Shown here piece by piece: positions 7,958-17,497 of a stretch of 64,000 bases of DNA; positions within the stretch are counted from its first letter, which is position 1; every line of letters begins with the position of its first letter. Source of the stretch: Thermohalobaculum sp039180675 (GTDB lineage: Bacteria; Pseudomonadota; Alphaproteobacteria; Rhodobacterales; Rhodobacteraceae); the NCBI GenBank assembly GCA_039180675.1, contig JBCDDC010000004.1, forward strand, positions 124,001-188,000, written 5' to 3'. The notes under the pieces are model-generated. The model worked only from the letters and a program-made list of their open reading frames with translations. It ran no database searches and was not told the DNA's origin. The position numbers and the translations under genes are program-made.

Positions 7958-8527
7958 ATGATTGTGACCGAATTGACGGCTCCGGCGGAGACGCCTGTCT
8001 CGCTGGCCGAACTCAAGGACCATTTGCGCCTGAACCAAGGATTTGCGGATGAAGGCGCCGAGGACGGGCTGGTGCAGCTCTACCTCGACAATGCCGTGGC
8101 GGCGATTGAGCAACGGCTCGGCCAGGCGCTGGTGATCCGGAGCTTTCAGGTGGCGACCGAGTGTTGGGACCGGGACGGCGTGTTCCGGATGCCCATCGGG
8201 CCGGTGGTCACGCTGACAGGCCTCGATCTGATCTCAGGCGAGACTGCAAATCCATTCGATGTCGCGCGTCTTGCGATTTCACCGGGGCGTACGCGTCAGG
8301 TGCTGAGCACCGCGAACGGGCTGCCTCTGCCGCCGATTCCCGGTGGCGGGCGGGCCGAGATCCGCTGTGACGCGGGTTATGGCGCGAGCGGCCCGGCTGT
8401 GCCCGGAGAGCTACGCCAGGCGGTGCTCGTCCTCGCAGCGCATCTCTATGAAAACCGCGACGGGGACGCGCCGCATCCGGCGCTCGTCTCCAAACTGATC
8501 GCGCCCCATGCGGTCGTGAGGATCTGA
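7958..8527 (+). CDS. GTA head-tail adaptor (g6)
   Basis: A 189-residue protein of the gp6-like head-tail connector family. The N-terminal SLAELKDHLRLNQGFADEG helix, followed by LVQLYLDNAVAAIEQRLGQAL, is the pattern of these adaptors, which form a ring under the portal. ATG at 7958 has a GAGGA site; the frame is open back to 7916, but that part is not family-like. The stop overlaps the next start by one base (TGATG). Confidence 0.88.
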   Translation: MIVTELTAPAETPVSLAELKDHLRLNQGFADEGAEDGLVQLYLDNAVAAIEQRLGQALVIRSFQVATECWDRDGVFRMPIGPVVTLTGLDLISGETANPFDVARLAISPGRTRQVLSTANGLPLPPIPGGGRAEIRCDAGYGASGPAVPGELRQAVLVLAAHLYENRDGDAPHPALVSKLIAPHAVVRI

Positions 8528-8862
8528 TGACACCACCCGTACTTACCCATCAATTCACCCTCGAGACGCCGGTCGAGAGCCCGGATACCGGGGGCGGTGT
8601 CTCGCGCTCCTGGAACCCGATCGGGATCCTCTGGGGCGCCGTGACCACCCGCTCGAGCCGCGAGGATCTGACCGGGCTGCGGGCAGCGTCGACGATCCGC
8701 CACCGCGTGGTGGTGCGCTCGGCGCCTGTCGGCTCGCCACAGCGCCCGCGGGCCGATCAGCGGTTGCGCCGGGGCGACCGGGTCTTTGCGATCCTGGGCG
8801 TCACCGATCATGAGATGCCGGGTTTCCTGCGCCTCGATGTCGAGGAGGGCCCGTTCCAATGA
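8527..8862 (+). CDS. GTA head-tail stopper (g7)
   Basis: A 111-residue protein of the SPP1 gp16-like head-tail joining family. The typical features are the early FTLETPVESPDTGGGVSRSWNP beta-strand segment, TRSSREDLTGLRAASTIRHRVVVR and the RLRRGDRVFAILGV motif. It closes the portal channel after packaging and joins the tail. It overlaps g6 by one base and g8 by four, so translation is coupled. Confidence 0.88.
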   Translation: MTPPVLTHQFTLETPVESPDTGGGVSRSWNPIGILWGAVTTRSSREDLTGLRAASTIRHRVVVRSAPVGSPQRPRADQRLRRGDRVFAILGVTDHEMPGFLRLDVEEGPFQ

Positions 8863-9281
8863 CCTATGCGCTTGCTTGGCCGCTGCAGGAGGCGGTGTTC
8901 CAGCTTTTATCCGGCGATGCCGGTCTGACCGCGCTGGTCGGCGGGATCTATGATGCCGCGCCGCAGCAGGTCTCGGACGCAGCGGTCGACGGGCTCTATG
9001 TGACCATCGGGGACGAGGTGGCCGAGGATTGGCGCACGGCGACGGATACCGGTGCACTCCACACGCTATTGATCTCCGTTCATGCGCCGCGCCGTGGCTT
9101 TGCCGATGCGAAGCAGGCGGCGGGGTTGATCTCGGACCTTCTGGTCGGAGCGGAGCCCGCGATGTCGCGCGGGCGGATCGTGCAGATCCGCTTCATCGAT
9201 GCGCGCACGGCGCGGGCCGAGAACGACGCGCTGCGCCGGATCGATCTGCGCTTTCGGATCACGCTGGAAGACACTCAATAA
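8859..9281 (+). CDS. GTA tail terminator (g8, DUF3168)
   Basis: A 140-residue DUF3168 protein. It starts with the family pattern LQEAVFQLLSGDAGLTALVGGIYDAAPQ and contains YVTIGDEVAEDWRTATDTGALHTLLISVHA, both characteristic. Tail terminators cap the tail tube at the head-proximal end. ATG 8859 overlaps the g7 stop by four bases. Confidence 0.9.
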   Translation: MTYALAWPLQEAVFQLLSGDAGLTALVGGIYDAAPQQVSDAAVDGLYVTIGDEVAEDWRTATDTGALHTLLISVHAPRRGFADAKQAAGLISDLLVGAEPAMSRGRIVQIRFIDARTARAENDALRRIDLRFRITLEDTQ

Positions 9282-9329
9282 TCACGCTTTTCCGGGTCGA
9301 TCCCGGATTCCCTATCAAGGAGACTGACC

Positions 9330-9746
9330 ATGGCAGCCCAACCTGGCCGCGATCTGCTCGTCAAGCTGGACGAGACCGGCGGTGGCACGTTTGAAACGAT
9401 CGCGGGGCTCCGCGTCACCCGGCTTTCGATGAACGCTGAGACAGTGGATGTGACCACGAATGAGAGCCCGGGTCAGTGGCGGGAACTGCTGGCGGGCGCA
9501 GGCCTGCGCACAGCGTCTGTCTCGGGCTCCGGGATCTTTAAGGATGCGGCGTCCGACGCAGCCCTGCGCCGGGTGTTCTTCGATGGCATCGCACCGGCGT
9601 TTCAGATCGTGATCCCGGATTTCGGCACGATGGAGGGGGCGTTTCAGGTCGCCTCGATCGAGTATGCCGGGAACCATGATGGCGAGGCGAGCTTTGAGAT
9701 CGCGCTGGTCTCGGCGGGCGAGCTGGCCTTCACCGAGGCGGCCTGA
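9330..9746 (+). CDS. GTA major tail protein (g9)
   Basis: A 138-residue phage major tail protein of the TP901-1/GTA type. Family features are QPGRDLLVKLDETGGGTFETIAGLR at the start, ETVDVTTNESPGQWRELL in the middle and GNHDGEASFEIALVSAGELAF at the end. It forms the short GTA tail tube. An AAGGAG site lies upstream of ATG 9330. Its stop shares one base with the next start. Confidence 0.93.
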   Translation: MAAQPGRDLLVKLDETGGGTFETIAGLRVTRLSMNAETVDVTTNESPGQWRELLAGAGLRTASVSGSGIFKDAASDAALRRVFFDGIAPAFQIVIPDFGTMEGAFQVASIEYAGNHDGEASFEIALVSAGELAFTEAA

Positions 9747-10057
9747 TGCTGAACCCCGCGCGTGGCGAGGTGGCGATCACGCTGAACGGTGAAACGCATC
9801 CGATGCGGCTGACCCTTGGCGCGCTGGCGGGACTGGAGGCGCGGCTGGAGTGCCGGTCGCTGGTGGCGCTGGCGGAGAAGTTCGAAGCTGGGGAAGTCTC
9901 CGCCACTGAACTCATCGCGCTGATTGCAGCCGGGCTGGAGGGCGCGGGGCGTCCGACCGAGGAGACCGAAGTCGCCGCTGCCGAGATCGACGGCGGGGCT
10001 GTTGGCGCGATGCGAGCTGGGATGGATCTGATCTCGGCCGCGTTCCGGGTGGAATGA
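9746..10057 (+). CDS. GTA tail assembly chaperone gp10
   Basis: A 103-residue GTA-gp10 family protein. The signature is GEVAITLNGETHPMRLTLGALAGLEARL followed by a helical region, as in chaperones that hold the tape measure during tail assembly. Together with the next small gene it takes the place of the frameshifted G/GT pair of lambda-like phages; here the two products come from separate genes overlapping by four bases, with no sign of a slippery site. Confidence 0.88.
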   Translation: MLNPARGEVAITLNGETHPMRLTLGALAGLEARLECRSLVALAEKFEAGEVSATELIALIAAGLEGAGRPTEETEVAAAEIDGGAVGAMRAGMDLISAAFRVE

Positions 10058-10260
10058 GCCAGCCTGTCGACTGGGCGCAGCTGATGCGCCTGGGTCTGGG
10101 AGGCCTGGGCCTCAGCGCCCGCGATTTCTGGGACATGACGCCGGTTGAGCTGACGCGCGCGCTGGAGGGCGCCGGGCTGATCCCTGCGTCCGGTCAAGGG
10201 CCGCTCAACCGCGCGGGGCTGGAGCGGCTGATGGCCGCTCATCCCGATCAGGAGGACTGA
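10054..10260 (+). CDS. GTA small tail chaperone (g10.1-type)
   Basis: A 68-residue protein with MSQPVDWAQLMRLGLGGLGL at the start, then ARDFWDMTPVELTRALEGAGL, the motif of the small phage tail assembly chaperone that follows gp10 in Rhodobacterales GTAs. It overlaps gp10 by four bases (ATGA) and ends directly before the tape measure gene. The product is expected to work with gp10 on the tape measure protein. Confidence 0.85.
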   Translation: MSQPVDWAQLMRLGLGGLGLSARDFWDMTPVELTRALEGAGLIPASGQGPLNRAGLERLMAAHPDQED

Positions 10261-10905
10261 ATGACAGACGATCCGAACCGGGGCACTTCGACCCTTGGCG
10301 ATAGTTTTGGCGATATCCGGGGGCAGACCGCCGATTTCCGGGAGGAGCTGGCGGAGGCGACCCGGCAGATCCGGGCGATGGACAGCGAGACGCAGCGGCT
10401 TTCACGCTCGCTGGGTTCTTCGCTGCGCTCGGCCTTCGACAAGGCGGTGTTCGGCGGGGGCAAGCTGACGGATGTGTTCCGCGGGCTGGCCCGCAACGTG
10501 GCCGGGCGGGCTCTGGATTCGGCGTTGAGGCCGGTAGAGAGCGCGATCGGGACGGGGATTTCCTCGATCTTCAGCGGTGGGCTGACCGGGCTCTTCGGGT
10601 TCGCGAAGGGTGGTGCGTTCTCTGCAGGGAATGTGCGCGCTTTCGCCAATGGCGGGATCGTCAACGGGCCGACGGCCTTTCCCATGCGCGGCGGGGCCGG
10701 GCTGATGGGCGAGGCCGGGCCGGAGGCGATCATGCCGCTGACCCGCGGCGCGGATGGCCGGTTGGGCGTACGTGCGCAGGGCGGCGGGGCGCCCAACGTG
10801 ACGATCAATATCCAGACGCCGGATGTGGCGGGGTTCGAACGCTCCCGCGGGCAGATCGCGGCGCAACTGGCACGCGCGGTCGGGCGCGGTTCCCGCAGGC
10901 TGTAG
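10261..10905 (+). CDS. GTA tape measure protein (g11)
   Basis: A 214-residue tape measure protein, far shorter than in siphophages, as expected for the short GTA tail. The N-terminal half is helical (REELAEATRQIRAMDSETQRLSRSLGSSLR). The middle is Gly/Ala-rich and hydrophobic (GTGISSIFSGGLTGLFGFAKGGAFSAG). The C-terminal GEAGPEAIMPLTRGADGRLGV and VTINIQTPDVAGFERSRGQI are the typical tail-tip end of the family. It starts at the base after the g10.1 stop. Confidence 0.9.
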   Translation: MTDDPNRGTSTLGDSFGDIRGQTADFREELAEATRQIRAMDSETQRLSRSLGSSLRSAFDKAVFGGGKLTDVFRGLARNVAGRALDSALRPVESAIGTGISSIFSGGLTGLFGFAKGGAFSAGNVRAFANGGIVNGPTAFPMRGGAGLMGEAGPEAIMPLTRGADGRLGVRAQGGGAPNVTINIQTPDVAGFERSRGQIAAQLARAVGRGSRRL

Positions 10906-10914
10906 GAGGCGAGG

Positions 10915-11541
10915 ATGAGTTTCCATGATGTGCGCTTTCCGGGCGCGATATCGTTCGGCTCCTCAGGCGGTGTCGAGCGGCGGACCGAGGTGGTGACGCT
11001 GGCGAACGGCTTTGAGGAGCGCAACTCCCCCTGGTCGCAGTCGCGCAGGCGCTATGACGCGGGCCTTGGCATTCAGGACATGAACGATCTGGACGAGGTG
11101 CTGGCCTTCTTCGAGGCACGGCGCGGGCGTCTGTTCGGGTTCCGCTGGAAGGACTGGCTGGATCACCGGTCTGGCTTGCCTGGCGCGCCAGTGGATCCGA
11201 CGGATCAGGTGATTGGGACCGGCGATGGGAGCGTCTCGAGCTTTCAGCTGACCAAGACCTATGAGAGCGGCGGTTTCTCCGCCGTGCGTGAGATCACAAA
11301 GCCGATCGAGGCGAGCGTTCGGGTCGCCGTGGGCGGGGTCGAGCAGACCCCGGGCAGCGGGTTTATCCTGAATGGTGGTTTGGTGGAGTTGTCGTCCGCG
11401 CCGGCCTTTGGCGTGCAGGTCACCGCCGGGTTTGAGTTCGACGTGCCGGTGCGGTTCGACACGGATGTGATCGAGGTGAACCTCGCGGCGTTCGAGGCGG
11501 GCGAGATCCCTTCGGTCCCAATCATCGAGGTACGCCTGTGA
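10915..11541 (+). CDS. GTA distal tail protein (g12, DUF2460)
   Basis: A 208-residue DUF2460 protein. Family features are FHDVRFPGAISFGSSGGVERRTEVVTL at the start, NDLDEVLAFFEARRGRLFGFRWKDWLDH in the middle, and a C-terminal segment ending FEAGEIPSVPIIEVRL. It forms the distal tail ring joining tube to baseplate. A TAGGAGGCGAGG ribosome-binding region precedes ATG 10915. It overlaps g13 by four bases. Confidence 0.93.
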   Translation: MSFHDVRFPGAISFGSSGGVERRTEVVTLANGFEERNSPWSQSRRRYDAGLGIQDMNDLDEVLAFFEARRGRLFGFRWKDWLDHRSGLPGAPVDPTDQVIGTGDGSVSSFQLTKTYESGGFSAVREITKPIEASVRVAVGGVEQTPGSGFILNGGLVELSSAPAFGVQVTAGFEFDVPVRFDTDVIEVNLAAFEAGEIPSVPIIEVRL

Positions 11542-12431
11542 CCCGGGCGCTGCCGCAGACGCTGGTCGACAGCTTCGCGACCGGCTGCACGACGCTTTGC
11601 CGTTGTTGGCGGGTCGAGCGGGTGGATGGCGTGGTCCTGGGGTTCACCGATCACGACCGGGATCTGGACTTCGACGGCGTGACCTATCTGGCCGGATCCG
11701 GACTGACCGGTTCGGCCGTCGAGCGGGCGACGGGTGGCCGAGCGGACACGTATTCGCTGTCGGGCGCGTTGCAGTCGGAGGTGATCACCGAGCGCGATAT
11801 CGCGGCAGGGCACTATGACAGCGCCTCGGTGATACTGCTTCTGGTCGATTGGCAGGAGGTCGAGAGCCGGGCGGTGCTGGCGACCGGCCGGATTGGCGAG
11901 ATACGGCGAACCGATGTGGCCTTTGAGGCGGAGGTTCTTGGCCTCTCGGAAGAGCTAGAGCAGCCGGTGGGTCGGGCCTATCTGCGCCGCTGCGATCTGA
12001 GGCTTGGCGAGCCGCGCTGCGGGGTCGATCTTGGTGATCCCGCGTTTCTGGGGACCGGGAGTGTCACGGCGCTCCCCTCGGCCCAGAGGCTGATTGTCGA
12101 CGGGATATCGAGCTTCGATGCGGGTTGGTTCGCCGAGGGCGCGCTGACCTGGACCTCCGGCGACAATCAGGGCGCGGTGGCTGAGGTCAAATCGCATCTG
12201 CTCGCCAATGGAGTTGCCACGATCGATCTGTGGCTCGCGCCCGCGCTGCCGGTGCAGATTGGCGATACGTTCTCGATCATTGCGGGATGTGACAAGCGAG
12301 CGGAAACCTGTCGGTTGAAATTCGCCAACTTCCTGAACTTTCGGGGCTTTCCGCACATGCCGGGCGATGATTTCGCGAATGGCTATCGCTCTGGCGGCGG
12401 GCATGACGGGGGCTCGCTGCTCAATGGCTGA
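11538..12431 (+). CDS. GTA tail hub protein (g13, DUF2163)
   Basis: A 297-residue DUF2163 protein. Recognisable features are CRCWRVERVDGVVLGFTDHDRDL near residue 20 and the Cys-containing YLRRCDLRLGEPRCGVDL. The C-terminal IIAGCDKRAETCRLKFANFLNFRGFPHMPGDDF carries the conserved cysteines that bind an iron-sulfur cluster in the R. capsulatus hub structure, as I recall. It overlaps g14 by eight bases. Confidence 0.93.
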   Translation: MTRALPQTLVDSFATGCTTLCRCWRVERVDGVVLGFTDHDRDLDFDGVTYLAGSGLTGSAVERATGGRADTYSLSGALQSEVITERDIAAGHYDSASVILLLVDWQEVESRAVLATGRIGEIRRTDVAFEAEVLGLSEELEQPVGRAYLRRCDLRLGEPRCGVDLGDPAFLGTGSVTALPSAQRLIVDGISSFDAGWFAEGALTWTSGDNQGAVAEVKSHLLANGVATIDLWLAPALPVQIGDTFSIIAGCDKRAETCRLKFANFLNFRGFPHMPGDDFANGYRSGGGHDGGSLLNG

Positions 12432-12852
12432 CCCGGTTGCCATTGCGCAGAGTTGGCTTGGCACGCCCTATCGCCATCAGGCGAGTTGCAAGGGGGCGGG
12501 GGCCGACTGTCTGGGCCTGATCCGGGGGATCTGGCGCGAGCTTTACGGCGCGGAGCCCGAGATGCCGCCCGCCTACACGCCTGACTGGGGCGAGGCGCGG
12601 GGCGATGAGATACTGATGGCGGCGGCGCTCCGCCATCTCAAGCCGGTCGAACGGGCCAAACCTGGCGACGTTCTGCTGTTTCGCATGCGGGAGACCGGCC
12701 CCGCAAAACACCTCGCGGTGCTCTCCGAGACGGGAGAGACCCCGCGCATGATCCATGCCTATTCCGGACATGCCGTCTGTGAGACCAGCCTGACGCCCGC
12801 CTGGGCGCGGCGGATCGCGGCGCGGTTCCGGTTTCCCATGAAGGACAACTGA
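12424..12852 (+). CDS. GTA cell wall peptidase (g14, NlpC/P60)
   Basis: A 142-residue NlpC/P60 cysteine peptidase. The catalytic Cys29 lies in GADCLGL and His96 in AKHLAVLSE, the expected order for the family. It is part of the baseplate and opens the recipient peptidoglycan during DNA delivery. I chose ATG 12424, which gives the family start MADPVAIAQSWLGTPYRH; the upstream extension to 12367 would overlap g13 further and lacks homology. Confidence 0.92.
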   Translation: MADPVAIAQSWLGTPYRHQASCKGAGADCLGLIRGIWRELYGAEPEMPPAYTPDWGEARGDEILMAAALRHLKPVERAKPGDVLLFRMRETGPAKHLAVLSETGETPRMIHAYSGHAVCETSLTPAWARRIAARFRFPMKDN

Positions 12853-15800
12853 TGGCCACTTTGCTCTTGTCCGCCGCAGGCTCCGCCGTTGGCGGGGCTG
12901 TTGGCGGGACGCTGCTGGGCGTCTCCGCCCAGACGATCGGCCAGGTGGCCGGTGCCGTCGGCGGTGCGTTGATCGATGCGCGGCTGTTCCGCTCTGGCTC
13001 GCAGCCGGTTGAGACTGGCCGGGCGCGCTCGCTCAGGATCCAGGGCTCGACCGAGGGGGCTCCGATCCCCACCGTCTATGGCCGGATGCGGGTCTCGGGT
13101 CAGCTGATCTGGTCGACCAAGTATCTCGAGAAGGTCACGACCACGCGCCAGGGCGGCAAGGGGGGCGGTGGTTCCTCGGGCCAGACAGTGCGCGAGTTCT
13201 CCTACTGCATCAGTTTTGCGGTTGCGATTGGTGAGGGTCCGATCGACCGGATCGGCCGGATCTGGGCAGATGGGAAACTGCTGGATAAGCAAGGGCTTAC
13301 GATCCGTACCTATCGAGGGACGGAGAACCAGCAGCCCGATCCGAAAATCATGGCGGTCGAGGGAGCGGACCGGGTGCCCGCTTATCGCGGCACGGCCTAT
13401 GTCGTTTTCGAAGATCTGCCTGTCGGCCGTTTCGGCGACCGGATTCCGCAGCTGAATTTCGAGGTGTTCCGTGCGCCGCCTGAAAACCCGCTGATTTCGG
13501 GCGAGGAGGTCGGGCCGCGGCTCTCCAAGCTGATCAAGGGGGTCGCATTGTCGCCCGGCTCGGGCGAGTGGGCGCTGGATACCCGCCAGTCGCGCTACGT
13601 CTTTCCCCAGGGTGGCAGCCAGTTTGCCAATGTGAACAACTCCGAGGGACGGCCAGATGCGATGGTCGCGCTCGACCAGCTCGATGCCGACCTGCCGATG
13701 GCGGACAGCGTCAACCTGATTGTGAGCTGGTTCGGGACCGACCTCAGGGTTGGCGAATGTCGGGTGGAGCCCCGGGTCGAAGCGCGGAACCGGGCGAGTG
13801 CGCCGAGCGCATGGTCGGTGAGCGGTCTGACAGCAGGAACGGCCACGCTGGTGAGCCGGAACGAGGATGGCCGACCTAACTATGGCGGGACGCCCGACGA
13901 CGGCTCGGTCATCCGCCTGATCCAGGAGTTGAACGCGCGCGGCAAGAAGGTGATGCTTTATCCCTTCCTGCTGATGGACGTTCCGCCGGGCAACGACCTG
14001 CCGGACCCTTATACGGGGGCTGTGGGTCAGCCGGTTTTCCCGTGGCGTGGCCGGATCACCTCGAGCGTGGCGCCGGGGCAGGCGGGCTCGCCCGATCAGA
14101 CGGCGGCGATGGCGGCCGAGGTCGCGAGTTTCTTCGGGACCGCTTCGGCGAGCGATTTCATCGTCGGGGGCAGTGTGAGCTATGCGGGACCCGCCGAGTT
14201 TACCTGGCGGCGCTTTGTCCTGCATCTGGCAGCGCTTGCGAAGGCTGCTGGCGGGGTCGAGGCGATCTGCATCGGGACTGAGCTGCGCGGCATCACGACG
14301 CTGCGCTCAGACCGCACGGTCTATCCGGCGGTCGGCCAGCTCAAGGCTCTGGCCGGTGAGGTGCGCACATTGTTGCCGAGCGCCAAGATCGGTTACGCGG
14401 CGGATTGGACGGAGTATTTCGGGCACCAGCCGCAGGACGGATCGAACGATGTGATCTTCCATCTCGATCCGTTGTGGAGCGATGCGAATATCGATTTCGT
14501 CGGCATCGATGATTACACGCCGCTGTCGGATTGGCGCTACACGACCGATCATCTGGACCGAGTGGCGGGGGCGGACTCGGTCTATTCGCTGCCCTACCTT
14601 TCCGGCAATGTGGAGGGGGGCGAGTATTACGACTTCTTCTATGCTGATGATGGCGCCCGAACCTTGCAGGCGCGGACCCCGATTGCGGATACCGCCCATG
14701 GCGAGGACTGGGTCTTTCGCGCGAAGGACATCCGTGGCTGGTGGCAGAATGCGCATCACAACCGGATTGGCGGGGTGCGGGAGACGGGCTCGACCGGCTG
14801 GGTGCCTGAAAGCAAGCCTGTTTGGCTGACCGAGACGGGATGCCCGGCGATCGATCTGGGCGGCAATCAGCCAAACCTGTTCTACGACCCGAAAAGCTCG
14901 GAGAGTGCGATCCCGTTCGGATCGGTCGGTGCTCGGGACGATGAGATCCAGCGGCGCTTTCTGCAGGCCAAGCTCGGATACTGGCAGGATGCGGAAAATA
15001 ACCCAATATCAAGTGTTTATGCAGGAAGAATGATCCCGAACAACAGGGTGTTCGTGTGGACCTGGGATGCGCGCCCGTTTCCTGATTTCCCGACCCGTGA
15101 AAGTGTTTGGGCCGATGGGCCTTCCTATGATTTCGGGCATTGGCTAACCGGTCGTGTGAGCGCCTCTTCGCTGGCCGAGGTCGTGGCGGATATCCTGCTG
15201 AGCCGGGGGATCACGAACTTCGATGTCTCGCGGCTGTTCGGGACGGTCGACGGCTATCAGATCGAGACGACGCTATCGGCGCGCCAGGCGCTGCAACCCC
15301 TGATGCAGGCTTACGGGTTCGACGCGTTTGAGGCGCAGGATCGGATCGTGTTCGTGATGCGCGATCTGCGCCCGTCCTTCTTCATAGGTCCCGACCGGCT
15401 GATCGAAAGCGGCGATCCGGCGGAGGGGCCGTTGCTGCGCGAACGGACGAGCGCCGGTGCAGCGGTCGACGCGGTTCGGCTGGGCTTTGTTGAGGCGGAG
15501 AGTGACTACCGCCTCGGCGCCGTCGATGCGCGGCAGAACGCGACGCTGGCGAGCCGGGTGGCGGAGACCTCGCTGCCGATCGCCCTGTCATCGACGCGGG
15601 CGCGGCTGATGGCGCAGCGGTTGCTGGCAGAGGCGATGCGAACCGAGGAGACGGTCTCCTTCGCGCTGCCGACTTCGGAGCTGGCGCTCGAGCCCGGTGA
15701 TCTGATCGAACTGGCGGAGAGCCCGGATCCGTTCCGTGTCGAGAGCATCGTCGATGGGCCGGTCCGTGAGATCACGGCGGTCAGGGTCGAACGCTCGCTG

Positions 15801-16784
15801 ACAGTGCCAGCCGCGACTTTGCCGGATACACGGGAGACGGAGTTGCCGGTCACGGCCGGGCCGATCGACGCGGTGTTCCTCGACCTGCCGGTGCTGGATG
15901 CCGACGACAAGGTTGTGCCGGGGTTTGCGGTGACCGCCGATCCGTGGCCCGGTGAGGTCGCGATTTATGCGGCCGCCGGGACGGACGGTTTCAATCTGGT
16001 TGGCGAGGGGCGTCAGCCAGCGTCGATCGGGATGCTCACCGAGGATCTGCTTCCCGGAACTCCGAACCGATGGCAGCGGGTCAGCGTCGAGATCGCGCTG
16101 CCGGGGGCCGGTGTGGCCTCGGCCGAGCGGCTGGCTGTTCTCAACGGGGCGAACACGGCTGCGTTGCGCAGGCCCGATGGCGAGTGGGAGATCCTGCAGT
16201 TCCGTGAGGCGGAGCTTGTTGGGCCGGGGATCTACCGGCTCTCGCTTCTGCTGCGCGGTCAGAGAGGAACCGAAGCGCTGACGCCCATGGTGCTGCCTGC
16301 CGGGACGGAGCTGGTTGTTTTGGATGGGCGTATCGTGACTCTGCCCTCCACTGCCGCGCCGCGCGGGCTTCAAAGGACCTGGCGGATCGGACCGGCCGAG
16401 TTTGGCTTTGCGCACCCGAGCTATGTGGAGACGGTCGAAACCTTCCTTGGCACAGGCCTCAGGCCGTTCGCGCCGGCGCGTCTCAGCGTGGATGGTGATC
16501 TCGGCGGAGATATCGCGGTCTCGTGGATCCGGCAAACGCGGATCGGCGGGGACAGTTGGGAGCAGTTCGAGGTGCCGCTCGGCGAAGACGAGGAAGTCTA
16601 CCGGGTGCGCGTGCTGCAAGGCGGGAGCGTGCTTCGGGAGGAGAAGAGCGCGACGCCGGGCTTTCTCTATACGCAAGCGATGCAGGCCGCCGATGGCGTT
16701 GCGTCTGGGGCAGAGATCGCGGTCTCGCAGTTTTCCAACACGTTTGGATTTGGGCCTGAGAGGAGGATCCTGATCAATGGCTGA
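12852..16784 (+). CDS. GTA host-specificity 'megatron' hub/fibre protein (g15)
   Basis: A 1310-residue protein and the largest gene here. A hydrophobic Gly/Ala-rich start (LLLSAAGSAVGGAVGGTLLG) is followed by a hub region with IPTVYGRMRVSGQLIWSTKYL. Residues about 430-720 hold the GTA TIM-barrel-like glycoside hydrolase domain, including CIGTELRG, FVGIDDYTPLSDWR and VWLTETGCPAIDL. The phage-tail-3 domain follows to about residue 1000, and the C-terminal part is beta-rich. It forms the central tail spike and probably contacts and penetrates the recipient envelope. ATG 12852 overlaps the g14 stop by one base. Confidence 0.95.
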   Translation: MATLLLSAAGSAVGGAVGGTLLGVSAQTIGQVAGAVGGALIDARLFRSGSQPVETGRARSLRIQGSTEGAPIPTVYGRMRVSGQLIWSTKYLEKVTTTRQGGKGGGGSSGQTVREFSYCISFAVAIGEGPIDRIGRIWADGKLLDKQGLTIRTYRGTENQQPDPKIMAVEGADRVPAYRGTAYVVFEDLPVGRFGDRIPQLNFEVFRAPPENPLISGEEVGPRLSKLIKGVALSPGSGEWALDTRQSRYVFPQGGSQFANVNNSEGRPDAMVALDQLDADLPMADSVNLIVSWFGTDLRVGECRVEPRVEARNRASAPSAWSVSGLTAGTATLVSRNEDGRPNYGGTPDDGSVIRLIQELNARGKKVMLYPFLLMDVPPGNDLPDPYTGAVGQPVFPWRGRITSSVAPGQAGSPDQTAAMAAEVASFFGTASASDFIVGGSVSYAGPAEFTWRRFVLHLAALAKAAGGVEAICIGTELRGITTLRSDRTVYPAVGQLKALAGEVRTLLPSAKIGYAADWTEYFGHQPQDGSNDVIFHLDPLWSDANIDFVGIDDYTPLSDWRYTTDHLDRVAGADSVYSLPYLSGNVEGGEYYDFFYADDGARTLQARTPIADTAHGEDWVFRAKDIRGWWQNAHHNRIGGVRETGSTGWVPESKPVWLTETGCPAIDLGGNQPNLFYDPKSSESAIPFGSVGARDDEIQRRFLQAKLGYWQDAENNPISSVYAGRMIPNNRVFVWTWDARPFPDFPTRESVWADGPSYDFGHWLTGRVSASSLAEVVADILLSRGITNFDVSRLFGTVDGYQIETTLSARQALQPLMQAYGFDAFEAQDRIVFVMRDLRPSFFIGPDRLIESGDPAEGPLLRERTSAGAAVDAVRLGFVEAESDYRLGAVDARQNATLASRVAETSLPIALSSTRARLMAQRLLAEAMRTEETVSFALPTSELALEPGDLIELAESPDPFRVESIVDGPVREITAVRVERSLTVPAATLPDTRETELPVTAGPIDAVFLDLPVLDADDKVVPGFAVTADPWPGEVAIYAAAGTDGFNLVGEGRQPASIGMLTEDLLPGTPNRWQRVSVEIALPGAGVASAERLAVLNGANTAALRRPDGEWEILQFREAELVGPGIYRLSLLLRGQRGTEALTPMVLPAGTELVVLDGRIVTLPSTAAPRGLQRTWRIGPAEFGFAHPSYVETVETFLGTGLRPFAPARLSVDGDLGGDIAVSWIRQTRIGGDSWEQFEVPLGEDEEVYRVRVLQGGSVLREEKSATPGFLYTQAMQAADGVASGAEIAVSQFSNTFGFGPERRILING

Positions 16785-17481
16785 TACAGCAAATCTTGCA
16801 TTGCCGCTTTTGGATGCGGCGCAGGCGCAGAAGCATGTGACCGTGAACGAGGCGCTCGCCCGGGTCGATGCATTGGGTTTCGGCGCGGTGGTGTCGATTG
16901 GCGAGACTGTGCCGCCCGCGGTTCAGGATGGTGAGGTTCATGTCGTTGGTGCGGGTGCGACCGGCGACTGGGCCGGTCAGGACATGGCGCTGGCGATCGG
17001 TTCGAATGGCGGCTGGACTTTCTACGCTCCGCGGGTTGGCTGGTCCGTCTGGGTGCTGGCCGAGGGCGAGATCCATGTCTTCGACGGGCTGAGCTGGCGG
17101 GCAGGCGCGGTTGCGCTCTCGCCCGGCCGGGCGACGACCAACGAACGGGTGATGGAGTTCGATCACACGGTTTCGGGCGCTGTGTCGACCACTTCGGCCG
17201 AGATCCCGGACAAGGCTGTGGTGCTTGGGATTTCGGCGCGGGTCGTCGGTGAGATCACCGGGGCCAGCGGGTGGAGCCTAGGGGTCGCGGGGAGCCCGGA
17301 CCGATACGGCACCGGGTTCGGCACGGCTCTGAACTCGACGGCCGAGGGCGTGACCGGACAACCGCTCGCCTATTACGGCGGGACCGCGCTGGAGATCACC
17401 GCCGAGGGCGGGAGCTTCACTGCGGGCCAGATCCGGATTGCCGTTCATTATCAATCGATTGCCGCGCCTGGCGCGGTCTGA
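16777..17481 (+). CDS. GTA-associated DUF2793 protein
   Basis: A 234-residue protein overlapping g15 by eight bases. Residues 1-110 form a DUF2793 domain (LLDAAQAQKHVTVNEALARVDAL, then VVSIGETVPPAVQDGEVHVVG and GWTFYAPRVGWSVWV), often found in phage-like tail regions. The C-terminal 100 residues (SLGVAGSPDRYGTGFGTALNS) look like a small beta-rich tip. In Rhodobacterales GTAs a DUF2793 gene commonly follows g15. A fibre or receptor-binding role is inferred from position. Confidence 0.85.
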   Translation: MADTANLALPLLDAAQAQKHVTVNEALARVDALGFGAVVSIGETVPPAVQDGEVHVVGAGATGDWAGQDMALAIGSNGGWTFYAPRVGWSVWVLAEGEIHVFDGLSWRAGAVALSPGRATTNERVMEFDHTVSGAVSTTSAEIPDKAVVLGISARVVGEITGASGWSLGVAGSPDRYGTGFGTALNSTAEGVTGQPLAYYGGTALEITAEGGSFTAGQIRIAVHYQSIAAPGAV

Positions 17482-17497
17482 TCAAGAGGGGATGACC